Source: Achromobacter kerstersii | Lineage (GTDB): Bacteria > Pseudomonadota > Gammaproteobacteria > Burkholderiales > Burkholderiaceae_B | Direction: 5' to 3' | Length of the DNA stretch: 64,000 nucleotides | NCBI RefSeq assembly: GCF_902859595.1 | Contig: NZ_CADIJQ010000001.1 | Location: 62,001-126,000 of the forward strand | In this document: positions 37,992 to 47,112 of the stretch, in pieces | Layout of the letters: each line of letters begins with the position of its first letter | Numbering within the stretch: the stretch's first letter is position 1 | Position numbers and translations under genes: made by a program | Notes under the pieces: model-generated | Databases searched by the model: none | Seen by the model: the letters and a program-made list of their open reading frames with translations, nothing else | What the model was told of the DNA's origin: nothing

Positions 37992-38099
37992 CGCGATTCC
38001 CCCGTCAGTGCATTGAATAGGCAGTAGCTCACAGATAGACCCCCTTTTACGGACCAGCGGCGACAGCGCCGCCGGGACGACTACCGGAACAATCGGAAC

Positions 38100-39953
38100 A
38101 TGTTCAGCAATCTGAAGGTGCGCACGGGCTTGATGCTCGCTCAGTTGGCCGTTGCCCTTGCCGCACTGGTTGCCATTGGTTTGGGCTGGAACAGCATGCG
38201 TTCCAGCGCCGACACCATCAACGCTCTGGATTCCCTGAGCGTCCAACAGAGCAATCTGATCAAGGACGCTTATACGCAGATGCTGCGCGCGACGATCCGC
38301 GCCGACATCGCGGCCGCGCAGCGCGCGGCCGGTGATACGAACGGCGCGGCCGACAACTCGCGCACCGTCCAGCAGCTGATCGCAGACGCGAACAAGAAGA
38401 TGGAAGCCTTCAAGGCCGTGCCGAAAGTGACGGCGCTGGGCAAGGCGGCTGAGGGCGAGCTGCTGTCCTCGTTCAACGGCTTCTCGGGTGCGCTGCAGGC
38501 CATGATGGCCGCGCTCGACAAGGGCGACGCCGCCACCTACCTGAACTTGAAAAACACCCAGGCTGGCGCCGCCAGCGCCGCGTTCTTCAAGCAATTGAGT
38601 GCATTCGCCAGCAACATCAACGCGTTCAGCGAAGAGCGGGTGCAGGCGTCCCGTACGCAGGCGTCCACGATGACGTTTGTGTACCTGGCCCTGGCCGCGC
38701 TGATTCTGGCGGTGTCGCTGGGCGCGTTCCTGTTCATGAACCGCGTCGTTCTCCGCCCCTTGCGCTCGGTGAGCGACAGTTTCGACAAGATTGCAGGCGG
38801 CGACCTGACGGTGCGTGTGGAGGCAACGTCCTCCAACGAAATCGGCCAATTGATGGCGGCCGTGAAGCGCATGCAGGAAAGCCTGACGCGCACCGTGGCC
38901 GCCGTGCGCCGTGGTGTGGACGAAATCAATGTGGGCGCGCGCGAAATCTCCGCGGGCAACACCGACCTGTCCAGCCGTACCGAACAGCAAGCGGCGTCCC
39001 TTGAGGAAACCGCGGCGTCGATGGAGCAACTGGCGTCCACCGTGAAGCAGAACGCCGACAACGCACGCCAGGCCAATCAGTTGGCAGCGAGTGCGTCGGA
39101 CGTAGCCGAGCGCGGCGGTTCGGCGGTGTCGGAAGTGGTCAGCACGATGCAAGGCATTTCGGCCAGCTCGCGCAAGATTTCCGAAATCGTTTCCGTCATT
39201 GACGGCATCGCTTTCCAGACCAACATCCTGGCGCTGAACGCCGCGGTGGAAGCCGCGCGTGCCGGCGAGCAGGGCAAGGGCTTTGCGGTGGTGGCGGGCG
39301 AAGTGCGTTCGCTGGCGCAACGCAGCGCGCAAGCCGCCAAGGAAATCAAGGGTTTGATCGAAGACTCGGTGACCAAGGTGGGCGCAGGTTCGCAGCAGGT
39401 GGAACGCGCGGGCGCAACGATGCAAGAGATCGTGGCCTCGGTGAAACGTGTGACGGACATCATGGGCGAGATTTCGGCGGCGTCCGAAGAGCAGTCCGGC
39501 GGTATCGATCAAGTGAACCGCGCCGTGTCGCAGATGGACGAAGTGACGCAGCAGAACGCGGCGCTGGTGGAAGAAGCGGCTGCTGCTGCGGGCTCCTTGC
39601 AGGAACAGGCAGAGCGCCTGGTCCAGGCCGTAGCCGTGTTCAAGATCAATGCAGGTGAAGTGATTGAAGTGCCGGCTCGCCAGTTGGCGCAGCAGCCGCA
39701 ACGCCGCGCGCCGCGCGTGGCTGCCCCGGCCGCTGAAGCGCCAGCAGCGCAAGCCGCGCCGTCCAAGCCGGCAGTGCGTCTGACGCATACGGCGCGCGCC
39801 AAGCCGGCCGCTGCTGCAGAAGGCGCCACGGCGGCGCGTCCGCTGCGCCGCCCCGCGCCGCGCGCGGCAGCCGCTGCGGCTGACACCAAGCCAGCAGCTC
39901 CGGCCGCAAGCCGTCGTCAGGCGCCGTCGGACGACGATTGGGAATCTTTTTGA
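38100..39953 (+). CDS. Methyl-accepting chemotaxis protein with C-terminal CheR-docking peptide
   Basis: Transmembrane receptor of 617 residues: [20 protein letters not shown] with membrane helix about 8-30, a helical periplasmic sensor, second membrane helix about 190-213, HAMP, and the shared signalling domain. One residue differs from its sister copies in the distal part (EEQSGGID rather than EEQSSGID). The roughly 90-residue Ala/Pro/Lys tail ends DDDWESF, again like a CheR/CheB tether. The sensor is clearly related to the preceding gene, suggesting tandem duplication followed by divergence of the ligand domain. The ligand is unknown. Confidence 0.94.
   Translation: MFSNLKVRTGLMLAQLAVALAALVAIGLGWNSMRSSADTINALDSLSVQQSNLIKDAYTQMLRATIRADIAAAQRAAGDTNGAADNSRTVQQLIADANKKMEAFKAVPKVTALGKAAEGELLSSFNGFSGALQAMMAALDKGDAATYLNLKNTQAGAASAAFFKQLSAFASNINAFSEERVQASRTQASTMTFVYLALAALILAVSLGAFLFMNRVVLRPLRSVSDSFDKIAGGDLTVRVEATSSNEIGQLMAAVKRMQESLTRTVAAVRRGVDEINVGAREISAGNTDLSSRTEQQAASLEETAASMEQLASTVKQNADNARQANQLAASASDVAERGGSAVSEVVSTMQGISASSRKISEIVSVIDGIAFQTNILALNAAVEAARAGEQGKGFAVVAGEVRSLAQRSAQAAKEIKGLIEDSVTKVGAGSQQVERAGATMQEIVASVKRVTDIMGEISAASEEQSGGIDQVNRAVSQMDEVTQQNAALVEEAAAAAGSLQEQAERLVQAVAVFKINAGEVIEVPARQLAQQPQRRAPRVAAPAAEAPAAQAAPSKPAVRLTHTARAKPAAAAEGATAARPLRRPAPRAAAAAADTKPAAPAASRRQAPSDDDWESF
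38865..39680 (+). repeat. 816-bp receptor signalling-domain repeat, copy 3
   Basis: Aligns without indel to copies 1, 2 and 4, covering the same protein segment from [12 protein letters not shown] to EVIEVPAR. Confidence 0.88.
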
Positions 39954-39982
39954 TGCCGGCCATGCCGGCGAATAGGTAGGGT

Positions 39983-40453
39983 ATGCGAGGCTATATACAT
40001 CTTCTGGCGGCTGCCGCCATCGCGTTGTTGCTTGGCGGCTGCGCGGCAACGGGTCACAACTTCGACCCGGGCAAGTTGTCGACCCTGACGCCGGGGCAGA
40101 CGACGCTGGAAGAGGCCTCGCGCGCGCTGACCGCGCCGCCCACCAAGCTTTACAGACAGACCGACGGGACGCTCCTCGCCCTGTGGGACTTCAAGATCAC
40201 GTTTGTCGCCGACGGCCTGTACAGCCGTAAGGAAGCGCTGCTGCAATTCGGCCCGGATGGCCGTCTGATGCGGCTCGTCGACAGCACCAATATTCTGCTG
40301 GAACCTTGGGAACGCCAAAAACTGCTGGGGCCTGCGCCCGCGCCTGATTTGAATCAGGCCTGGACGCCGATGCCGTCGGCGGAACCCGAGGTGCAAACGA
40401 TCTACATTCCTGGCCCGGGTGAACCGGCCGGGTTGGCGCCTGTGGGCAAATAG
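39983..40453 (+). CDS. Small BamE/SmpA-like lipoprotein
   Basis: A 156-residue predicted lipoprotein. The signal MRGYIHLLAAAAIALLLGGC places the lipidated cysteine at residue 20. The body (FDPGKLSTLTPGQTTLEEAS, then a two-strand segment LLALWDFKITFVADGLYSRK) has the small alpha-beta look of the SmpA/OmlA-BamE fold, but the match is only general. The C terminus is Pro-rich. It sits between two receptor genes, 29 bp after one and 135 bp before the next, in the same direction. A role in chemotaxis or motility is only a guess from position. Confidence 0.8.
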   Translation: MRGYIHLLAAAAIALLLGGCAATGHNFDPGKLSTLTPGQTTLEEASRALTAPPTKLYRQTDGTLLALWDFKITFVADGLYSRKEALLQFGPDGRLMRLVDSTNILLEPWERQKLLGPAPAPDLNQAWTPMPSAEPEVQTIYIPGPGEPAGLAPVGK

Positions 40454-40473
40454 TCGTGTAAGTCCGGCAGAGC

Positions 40474-40493
40474 ATTGCGGCGCAAGCCGCAAT
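40474..40493 (+). other. Perfect hairpin after the lipoprotein gene
   Basis: ATTGCGGC / GCCGCAAT with a GCAA tetraloop, 20 bp past the lipoprotein stop. GNRA-type loops make stable hairpins. There is no T run, so this may be an RNA-stabilising or Rho-linked end rather than an intrinsic terminator. Confidence 0.4.
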
Positions 40494-40588
40494 GAACGTC
40501 GCCCTGAATGTACACCCCATGTAACAGGGCGTGTCCACAGGGTGGTTTTTCATTTGGTCAGAGCTGTTCCTGAGGGATGGGGAAAAAT

Positions 40589-42319
40589 ATGGAAGCAAGT
40601 CTCGAATCCGGCGCAAAGGCCGGCAAAGGCGGGAAGAAGAAGGCCGCGCGAGCGCCCAAGGTGAAACGCAAACTGCGCTTGCGCGACGCCCGCGTCGGCA
40701 CGATGCTGCTGTGGGTCATGGCGTTCTTCGCGATCTTGATCGCGGCCGTCGGTGGCCTGGCGTCATTTTTCTTGCAACACAATTACGAGTCCATCCGCGA
40801 AGTCAACGCGCTGACCGAGCGCGCCAAGCAAGTCGAGATGATCAACAGCGACATGCTGCGCGCCCGCGTGAGCCTGATGGTGGCCGCACGCCACCTGCAG
40901 GAATCCGGCTGGGGCAGCGGCGAGAATTCGGCTCGCGACGCGGCCGCCGCGTTGAAGGGCGCGACGGATCTGCTGACCGGCGTGCGCAGCCGTTTTGCTG
41001 ACTTCCAAAAGAACATGCTGCAAGACGACACCGGCCGTCAGCTGTCCATGAACCTGGTGCGCCGCTATCGCTCGTATATCGACGATGGCGTGGACACCAT
41101 GGTGGAAGCGCTGCGCAGCGAAGACTATTCGACGTTCTACATGGTGAACAACGAATACGGCACCCCGCGTAGCGCCGCCTTCATCGAGGCGATCAGCGAT
41201 TTCAGCAAGTACATCGGTGACCAGCAGCAAGCGACGATCGATCAGGCCGAAGCCAACTTCAACCGCGCCATGGTGGCGGTGGGCGTGGCCGTGGGCCTGG
41301 CGCTGTTGCTGATGGTGTTCTGCCGCATTCTGTTCGGCCGCTTGGTGGTGCGTCCGTTGGTGGAAGCGGGCCAGCACTTCGACAAGATCGCCGCAGGCGA
41401 CCTGACGAGCCGCGTGGAAGTGAAGTCGCACAACGAAGTCGGCCAATTGATGGCGGCCGTGAAGCGCATGCAGGAAAGCCTGACGCGCACCGTCGCAACG
41501 GTGCGCCGTGGCGTGGACGAGATCACCGTGGGTTCGCGTGAAATCGCGGCCGGCAACACGGACCTGTCCAGCCGCACGGAAGAGCAAGCCGCTTCCTTGG
41601 AAGAAACCGCGGCGTCGATGGAAGAGCTGGCGTCCACCGTGAAGCAGAACGCCGACAACGCACGCCAGGCCAATCAGTTGGCGGCCAGCGCGTCGGACGT
41701 GGCCGAGCGCGGCGGTTCGGCGGTGTCGGAAGTGGTCAGCACGATGCAGGGCATTTCGGCCAGCTCGCGCAAGATCTCGGAAATCGTTTCCGTCATTGAC
41801 GGTATCGCTTTCCAGACCAACATCCTGGCGCTGAACGCCGCCGTGGAAGCCGCGCGTGCCGGCGAGCAGGGCAAGGGCTTTGCGGTGGTGGCGGGCGAAG
41901 TGCGCTCGCTGGCGCAACGCAGCGCGCAAGCCGCCAAGGAAATCAAGGGTTTGATCGAAGACTCGGTGACCAAGGTGGGCGCCGGTTCGCAGCAGGTGGA
42001 ACGCGCGGGCGCAACGATGCAAGAGATCGTGGCCTCGGTGAAGCGTGTGACGGACATCATGGGCGAAATCTCGGCGGCGTCCGAAGAGCAGTCCAGCGGT
42101 ATTGATCAAGTGAACCGCGCCGTGTCGCAGATGGACGAAGTGACGCAGCAGAACGCGGCGCTGGTGGAAGAAGCGGCGGCTGCCGCCGGTTCCTTGCAGG
42201 ATCAGGCGCACCGCCTGGCCGAAGCCGTGGCGGTGTTCAAGATCAATGCTGGCGAAGTGATCGAAGTGCCGGCGCATCAACTGAGCGGCTACGCCGCGCC
42301 GACGTTGACGCAGGGCTAA
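40589..42319 (+). CDS. Methyl-accepting chemotaxis protein with basic N-terminal extension
   Basis: Transmembrane receptor of 576 residues. About 35 Lys/Arg-rich cytoplasmic residues ([19 protein letters not shown]) precede the first membrane helix (about 39-61). A periplasmic helical sensor, second membrane helix (about 227-249), HAMP and the shared signalling domain follow. The C terminus stops soon after the signalling domain (TLTQG) with no docking pentapeptide. ATG 40589 has GGGG six bases upstream; the earlier ATG 40577 has its purines too close. The ligand is unknown. Confidence 0.93.
   Translation: MEASLESGAKAGKGGKKKAARAPKVKRKLRLRDARVGTMLLWVMAFFAILIAAVGGLASFFLQHNYESIREVNALTERAKQVEMINSDMLRARVSLMVAARHLQESGWGSGENSARDAAAALKGATDLLTGVRSRFADFQKNMLQDDTGRQLSMNLVRRYRSYIDDGVDTMVEALRSEDYSTFYMVNNEYGTPRSAAFIEAISDFSKYIGDQQQATIDQAEANFNRAMVAVGVAVGLALLLMVFCRILFGRLVVRPLVEAGQHFDKIAAGDLTSRVEVKSHNEVGQLMAAVKRMQESLTRTVATVRRGVDEITVGSREIAAGNTDLSSRTEEQAASLEETAASMEELASTVKQNADNARQANQLAASASDVAERGGSAVSEVVSTMQGISASSRKISEIVSVIDGIAFQTNILALNAAVEAARAGEQGKGFAVVAGEVRSLAQRSAQAAKEIKGLIEDSVTKVGAGSQQVERAGATMQEIVASVKRVTDIMGEISAASEEQSSGIDQVNRAVSQMDEVTQQNAALVEEAAAAAGSLQDQAHRLAEAVAVFKINAGEVIEVPAHQLSGYAAPTLTQG
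41462..42277 (+). repeat. 816-bp receptor signalling-domain repeat, copy 4
   Basis: Aligns without indel to copies 1-3. It has the unusual [19 protein letters not shown] variant at its start, partly shared with copy 1. Confidence 0.88.
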
Positions 42320-42350
42320 GACGCTTCCACGCGGTTTGGCAGGACGATCG

Positions 42351-42381
42351 CGGCCGCGCTGATAGCGCGGCCGTGTTCCTT
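42351..42381 (+). terminator. Hairpin after the fourth transmembrane receptor gene
   Basis: CGGCCGCGCT / AGCGCGGCCG forms a perfect 10-bp stem with a three-base loop, followed by TGTTCCTT, a modest T run. It lies about 30 bp after the receptor stop. Confidence 0.6.
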
Positions 42382-42424
42382 ATATCTGACGGTCATAAGA
42401 ACGCCTGCGTTTTTACTACGCACG

Positions 42425-42451
42425 TTAAGTTCTTACGAATAAGACCGTTAA
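42425..42451 (+). promoter_or_regulatory. Sigma-28-like promoter of the aer-type gene
   Basis: TTAAGTTC-N11-ACCGTTAA matches six of eight positions in each element with exact spacing, 160 bp upstream of the GTG start. A 7-bp inverted repeat (TAAGAAC 42396-42402 / GTTCTTA 42429-42435) overlaps the -35 element. Confidence 0.6.
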
Positions 42452-42610
42452 TAACAATAACGCCTGTAAAGGGCGGTGAACGGTGTTTGAAATTCGGCGC
42501 AGCCGCGTCGACATGACAAACCAGGCGGGAACAGGTCGATGCGGGGCGTCTAGTCCGGTTTGCTCGCTGCTATTCATTCGCTGCTCTATTGATGTCACTG
42601 GAGACTAGCT

Positions 42611-44206
42611 GTGCGCGTGAACCTACCCGTCAATGATGTGGAAACCAAGCTGCGCGAAGATCAGTATCTGATCTCGCGTACCGATACCAAGGGCCGCATC
42701 GTCTACGCGAACCCGGCGTTCGTCGAAGTCAGCGGATTCACCCGCGAAGAACTGATCGGCAAGCCGCACAACATCGTGCGCCATCCCGACATGCCGCCCG
42801 AAGCCTACGAAGATCTGTGGGAAACGCTGCAAGCCGGCGAGTCGTGGCTGGGGCTGGTCAAGAACCGCCGCAAGGACGGCGGCTACTACTGGGTGCTGGC
42901 CAACGCCACGCCTATCGTCGAAAACGGCGAAGTGGTGGCTTATTCGTCTGTGCGCGTGCGTCCGTCGGATGAGCAGGTCGAAATGGCCGAGGAGCTCTAC
43001 GCGCGCATTCGCGAGGGCTCGGCGCGCGGCGTGCGTATCTTGCGCGGGCGGCCGGTGCGCGCCGGCTGGCGTCGCAGCCTGGATGTGCTGGCGTTTCCCT
43101 TCAGGAACAGCGTGCGCAGCCGCATGTTCCGCCATTCGTTTTTGTCCTCCGCCATCATGGCGGCCGCGGGCGCCTATGGGCTGCACGCCAATTGGGACAG
43201 CTTGAGCACGATGACGGCAAGCCTGGGCTGCGGCGCGATTGCGCTGGCAGCCATCACCATTTTTGGCATGGGCTGGAGCCTGTCGCGCTCGTTGCTGGAC
43301 CCGATGGTGGACGCGGCCAACATGGCGCGCCAAGTCGCCGCCGGTAACCTCACCACGCAGATCATCGCGGATTCCGATGACGAGATCGGCAGCCTGAAGT
43401 TTTCGCTGGAAGTGATGCGCAAAAGCCTGATCGGCATTGCGCAGGACGTCTATCGCGGCATCGAAGGCACGACGCACGCCGCCGTGCACATTGCGCGCGG
43501 CAACCAGGAACTGGCCGGCCGTACCGAAGGCCAGGCGGCATCGCTGCAACAGACGGCCGCCAGCATGGAGCAACTGACGTCCACGGTGCGCCAGAACGCC
43601 GACAACGCGCGGCAGGCCTACCAACTGGCCGCCAGCAGCATGGACGTGGCCCGCCGCGGCGGCGTGGCGGTGGGGCAGGTGGTGAACACCATGCACGGCA
43701 TCTCCAGCAGCTCGCGCAAGATTGCCGACATCGTCAGCATCATTGAAGGCATTGCATTCCAGACCAACATCCTGGCCTTGAACGCGGCGGTGGAAGCAGC
43801 GCGCGCCGGCGAATCCGGCAAGGGCTTCGCCGTGGTGGCGGGCGAAGTGCGCAGCCTTGCACAGAAGAGCGCGCAAGCAGCCAAGGAGATCAAGGGGCTG
43901 ATCGAGGATTCCGTTGACCGCGTGACCGAAGGCTCGGCGCAGGCCGAGCAGGCCGGCGCGACGATGGAAGAAATCGTGGCCGCCGTGCATCGCGTCACCG
44001 ACATCATCGGCGAGATCTCGCAGGCGTCCCAGGAACAGTCCAGCGGTATCGAGCAAGTGGATACGGCCGTGTCGCAAATGGATGTGATGACGGTGCAGAA
44101 CACGGCGCTGGTGCAGGAACTGGGTGGCGCAGTGATGCAGCTGGGCACCCAATCTGGCGCGCTGCGCGAGACGATCCGCGTGTTCCGCTTGACGGGTCAG
44201 CCGTAA
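42611..44206 (+). CDS. aer: Aerotaxis receptor Aer (PAS-type chemoreceptor)
   Basis: Redox/energy receptor of 531 residues without a periplasmic domain. The N-terminal PAS domain (about 15-120) carries the Aer hallmarks [38 protein letters not shown] and [20 protein letters not shown]; in enteric Aer this domain binds FAD. A hydrophobic membrane hairpin lies at about 175-225, then HAMP and a signalling domain diverged from the other four receptors. No CheR pentapeptide is present (ends RLTGQP), as expected for Aer. The start is GTG at 42611; GTG 42617 is an alternative. A terminator follows. Confidence 0.94.
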   Translation: MRVNLPVNDVETKLREDQYLISRTDTKGRIVYANPAFVEVSGFTREELIGKPHNIVRHPDMPPEAYEDLWETLQAGESWLGLVKNRRKDGGYYWVLANATPIVENGEVVAYSSVRVRPSDEQVEMAEELYARIREGSARGVRILRGRPVRAGWRRSLDVLAFPFRNSVRSRMFRHSFLSSAIMAAAGAYGLHANWDSLSTMTASLGCGAIALAAITIFGMGWSLSRSLLDPMVDAANMARQVAAGNLTTQIIADSDDEIGSLKFSLEVMRKSLIGIAQDVYRGIEGTTHAAVHIARGNQELAGRTEGQAASLQQTAASMEQLTSTVRQNADNARQAYQLAASSMDVARRGGVAVGQVVNTMHGISSSSRKIADIVSIIEGIAFQTNILALNAAVEAARAGESGKGFAVVAGEVRSLAQKSAQAAKEIKGLIEDSVDRVTEGSAQAEQAGATMEEIVAAVHRVTDIIGEISQASQEQSSGIEQVDTAVSQMDVMTVQNTALVQELGGAVMQLGTQSGALRETIRVFRLTGQP

Positions 44207-44230
44207 CGTCCCGGGTGTGATAGGCAAAAC

Positions 44231-44261
44231 AAAACGGCCGCTGAAAAGCGGCCGTTTTTTT
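44231..44261. terminator. Bidirectional terminator between aer and fliR
   Basis: AAAACGGCCGCT / AGCGGCCGTTTTTTT is a strong stem with T runs in both directions, between converging genes. Confidence 0.92.
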
Positions 44262-44278
44262 ATGAGCGGGATACGGCG

Positions 44279-45067
44279 CTATCGCCCCGCCAGCGCATCC
44301 ACTACGCGGCTCATCGCGCCCAGCCCGGACTCAAACAACGTCTCCAGAAAGGGCCCCGCGTGTGGCAACACGACGGTCAGTACCGTTACGCCAACAATGA
44401 GCGTCACCGGAAAACCTACCGAGAACACGGACAGTTGCTGCGCCGCGCGGTTCAGGATGCCCATGGCCAGGTTGATGGTGAGCAGCGCGCAGATCAGCGG
44501 CAGGGCCAGCAGCAGGCCCGACACGAACACCGTCTTGCCCCATTCCACCACCACGCCCCAGCCGTTCTGATGCAGCTGGATCATGGCGACGGGCAGGGTG
44601 TCGAACGAGCGCACCAGCGCCGCCAGCACCAGCAAGTGGCCGTCCAGCGCCAGGAAGGTCAGCATCGCGATCATGTTGAACAAGCGCGATAGCACGGCGG
44701 TGTTGGCGCCGGAGCTGGGGTCGAAGAATGACGCGAACGACAAGCCCATTTGCAGGCCGACGAATTCGCCCGCGGTCTGCACGGCGGCGAACACGATGCG
44801 CATCGTGAAACCCATGGCGATGCCGATCAGCACCTGCTGCATGACCATCCACAAGCCTGCGAACGAGCCCGGCGAGATGGGCGGCATGGGGTCCAGTGCG
44901 GGGCTGATGGCAACCGCCAGCACGAAGGACAGGCCTACTTTGACCTTGATCGGAATGATGGATTCAGAGAACAGCGGCGCGGTGCCGACCAACGCAAGAA
45001 TACGCACGAACGGCCAGAGAAACTGGCCGATCCAGCCGTTGAGCTGTTCGAGCGTGAAGGCGATCAT
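44279..45067 (-). CDS. fliR: Flagellar export gate protein FliR
   Basis: Inner-membrane export-gate component. The 262 residues have about six membrane segments; the family start (FTLEQLNGWIGQFLWPFVRI) and PLFSESIIPIKVKVGLSFVL are clear, as is MAMGILNRAAQQLSVFSVGF-like sequence near the end (AMGILNRAAQQLSVFSVGFP). It is the last gene of the fliLMNOPQR run. Confidence 0.96.
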   Translation of the reverse strand: MIAFTLEQLNGWIGQFLWPFVRILALVGTAPLFSESIIPIKVKVGLSFVLAVAISPALDPMPPISPGSFAGLWMVMQQVLIGIAMGFTMRIVFAAVQTAGEFVGLQMGLSFASFFDPSSGANTAVLSRLFNMIAMLTFLALDGHLLVLAALVRSFDTLPVAMIQLHQNGWGVVVEWGKTVFVSGLLLALPLICALLTINLAMGILNRAAQQLSVFSVGFPVTLIVGVTVLTVVLPHAGPFLETLFESGLGAMSRVVDALAGR

Positions 45068-45110
45068 GGCGGCGGGGACCGGGCGGCGGGCAGGCGGAAA
45101 ACCCGGCCGC

Positions 45111-45380
45111 TCAGGACACCAGCATCGGGATCTGGCCGATCAGTAGCCGGATGTAGTCGACCATGACGCCGATCAGCCACGGGCCCAGCAGCACCAGCAC
45201 GCCGCACATGGCCAGCAGCTTCGGAATGAACGACAGCGTCATTTCGTTGATCTGCGTGGCGGCCTGGAAGATGCTGATGATCAAGCCCACCACCAGCACC
45301 ACCAGCAGCAACGGACCCGCCATCGCCAGGACGATCTTCATCGCCTGGTAGGCCATGGTCATGACGGTTTCGGCGGTCAT
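45111..45380 (-). CDS. fliQ: Flagellar export gate protein FliQ
   Basis: Small export-gate protein of 89 residues with two membrane helices (about 17-40 and 55-77). MTAETVMTMAYQAMKIVLAM and SIFQAATQINEMTLSFIPKL are typical. ATG 45380 gives the family length; the longer frame from 45419 adds 13 unrelated residues. It lies between fliP and fliR. Confidence 0.96.
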   Translation of the reverse strand: MTAETVMTMAYQAMKIVLAMAGPLLLVVLVVGLIISIFQAATQINEMTLSFIPKLLAMCGVLVLLGPWLIGVMVDYIRLLIGQIPMLVS

Positions 45381-45396
45381 GGCGTGTCTCCGGGCG

Positions 45397-46188
45397 TTAT
45401 TGGTAGAAGCTCTGGGCAAGCGAGCCCATCAGCAGGTTCCAGCCGTCGGCCAGCACGAACAGCATCAGCTTAAACGGCAGCGCCACGGTCACGGGCGGCA
45501 CCATCATCATGCCCAGCGCCATCAGCACGCTGGCCACAACCAGGTCGATGATCAGGAAGGGGATGAAGATGGTGAAGCCGATCTGGAACGCCGTCTTCAG
45601 TTCGCTGGTGATGAATGCCGGCACCAGGATGCGCATCGGCACTTGCGACGGATCTTCCAGCGCGGGCAGCTTGGCCAGGTTGGCGAACAACGACAGATCG
45701 TTCTCGCGCGTCTGGTGCAGCATGAAGGTGCGCAAGGGGCCGGCCGCGCGTTCAACGGCCGTCTCGAATTGGATGGAGCCTTCGGACAGCGGCTTGTAGG
45801 CGTCGGCGTAGATCTTGTCGAACACCGGCGACATCGTATAGAAGGTCAGGAACAGCGCCAGCCCGATCAGCACGTGATTGGGCGGCGACATCGCCGTGCC
45901 CATCGCGCTGCGCAACAGGCCCAGCACGATGATGATGCGCGTGAAGCCCGTCATCATCAGCAGGGCGGCGGGCAGAAACGACAGCGACGTCATCAGCAGC
46001 AGCGTCTGCATGCTGAGCGAATACGTTTCGGAGCCGTTTGCGCCCGGCGTGGTGGTCAGCGCGGGCAGGGTGGCCTGGGCGACGACACCGGCCGGAAAGA
46101 AGGCCAGGCCCAGCACGGCGGCGGCGGCCAGCATGGGCAGCGCGCGCGAGCGGAGAGAGGGGGATGTCGTGCTGTTGAGCAAACTCAT
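45397..46188 (-). CDS. fliP: Flagellar export gate protein FliP
   Basis: Export-gate protein, 263 residues, with a cleavable signal peptide ([20 protein letters not shown]) and four later membrane segments. Family motifs include [35 protein letters not shown] and [20 protein letters not shown]-like sequence. The open frame extends to 46374, but ATG 46188 starts just before the signal peptide, and fliO would otherwise be overlapped. Confidence 0.96.
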   Translation of the reverse strand: MSLLNSTTSPSLRSRALPMLAAAAVLGLAFFPAGVVAQATLPALTTTPGANGSETYSLSMQTLLLMTSLSFLPAALLMMTGFTRIIIVLGLLRSAMGTAMSPPNHVLIGLALFLTFYTMSPVFDKIYADAYKPLSEGSIQFETAVERAAGPLRTFMLHQTRENDLSLFANLAKLPALEDPSQVPMRILVPAFITSELKTAFQIGFTIFIPFLIIDLVVASVLMALGMMMVPPVTVALPFKLMLFVLADGWNLLMGSLAQSFYQ

Positions 46189-46216
46189 GGGTATCGCTTG
46201 GATCGCGCGGATGGCG

Positions 46217-46540
46217 CTAGCGGCGCTTGAGCGCCTGGCCCAGCTTGGCCGCGAACGCTGCGGCGGGCAAGGGCGAACCCTCCGGCAATTGACCGGCGGG
46301 CAGGGTATGCAGGGTGTTGAGCTGGTTCGGGCCAACGCCCACCACCAGCCAGGTGTTTTCAATTTCGACGACAACGATGCTCTGACGCGGGCCGACCGGC
46401 ATGCTGGCGACCTGCTTCAACACGTTGCCGCCGCCACGCTGAGTCAGGCCGGCGCGCCGCGCCAGCCAGGCCGAAACCAGGATGGCGGCCACCACCAGCA
46501 CCAGGCCGATGATGACGCGCAGCAGGGCGGACTCAGTCAT
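46217..46540 (-). CDS. fliO: Flagellar export assembly protein FliO
   Basis: Small membrane protein that helps assemble the FliP ring. The 107 residues have one N-terminal membrane helix ([20 protein letters not shown]) and a FliO domain with [20 protein letters not shown] and the C-terminal LP-containing helix. ATG 46540 is chosen; a TTG at 46555 overlapping the fliN stop is the alternative. The family diverges quickly, so context supports the name as much as sequence does. Confidence 0.88.
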   Translation of the reverse strand: MTESALLRVIIGLVLVVAAILVSAWLARRAGLTQRGGGNVLKQVASMPVGPRQSIVVVEIENTWLVVGVGPNQLNTLHTLPAGQLPEGSPLPAAAFAAKLGQALKRR

Positions 46541-46551
46541 GGCGCCAGACG

Positions 46552-47112
46552 TCAACGACGGTTGTTCAAGCGGTTGATCCGCTCGGACGGGGTGATGATG
46601 TCGGTCAGGCGGATGCCGTACTTGTCTTCAACGACGACGACTTCGCCTTGGGCGATCAGGTAGCCGTTGACGAAGATGTCCATCGGCTCGCCGGCCAGGC
46701 CGTCCAGTTCCACCACCGAGCCCTGGCCCAGCTGGAGCAGGTTCTTGATGGTGAGGCGGGTGCGGCCCAATTCAACCGTCAGCTGGACGGGCACGTCCAT
46801 GATCAGGTCGATGTCGGTGCCGGCGCCTGCGGTGGTGCCAGCCAGCGGCTTGAACACCGATTGCGACGCCGATTGCGCGGCGGGCTTGGCGGGTGCGGGC
46901 GCAGCCGGAGCGGCCGGCGCGGCGGCTGCCGGGGCGGGCGTTTCAGCGGGCGGCGTGGAGGCGGTCTGTTCAGCCATCGCGGCTGCCCAGTCGTCCTGCG
47001 GCTTCAGGCCATCGGCCTGGGTGGGCGGATTGGCGCGGGATTGTTCGGCGAGCGCGTCGGCCCAGTCGTCGGCCGGGGACGAGCCGGTGCCAGGCTCGTT
47101 CTTGTCAGTCAT
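46552..47112 (-). CDS. fliN: Motor switch protein FliN
   Basis: C-ring protein binding CheY-P and export chaperones. The 186 residues have a long N-terminal Ala/Pro-rich extension (about 1-95) and a C-terminal SpoA domain: DIDLIMDVPVQLTVELGRTR, LLQLGQGSVVELDGLAGEPM, DIFVNGYLIAQGEVVVVEDK. Enteric FliN has about 137 residues; the extra length is the N-terminal extension. It overlaps fliM by 8 bp. Confidence 0.96.
   Translation of the reverse strand: MTDKNEPGTGSSPADDWADALAEQSRANPPTQADGLKPQDDWAAAMAEQTASTPPAETPAPAAAAPAAPAAPAPAKPAAQSASQSVFKPLAGTTAGAGTDIDLIMDVPVQLTVELGRTRLTIKNLLQLGQGSVVELDGLAGEPMDIFVNGYLIAQGEVVVVEDKYGIRLTDIITPSERINRLNNRR

Noticed and set aside
35862-38099. Sigma-28 promoters before the receptors at 35994 and 38100
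   Set aside because: No -35/-10 pair with 11-bp spacing reached even a moderate match; they may be read from flgKL or use degenerate sites.
35976-40049. Minus-strand open frame of 1357 codons opposite two receptor genes
   Set aside because: High-GC antisense shadow: His/Arg/Leu-rich low-complexity translation, and the receptors on the other strand are certain. It also repeats because the receptor signalling blocks repeat.
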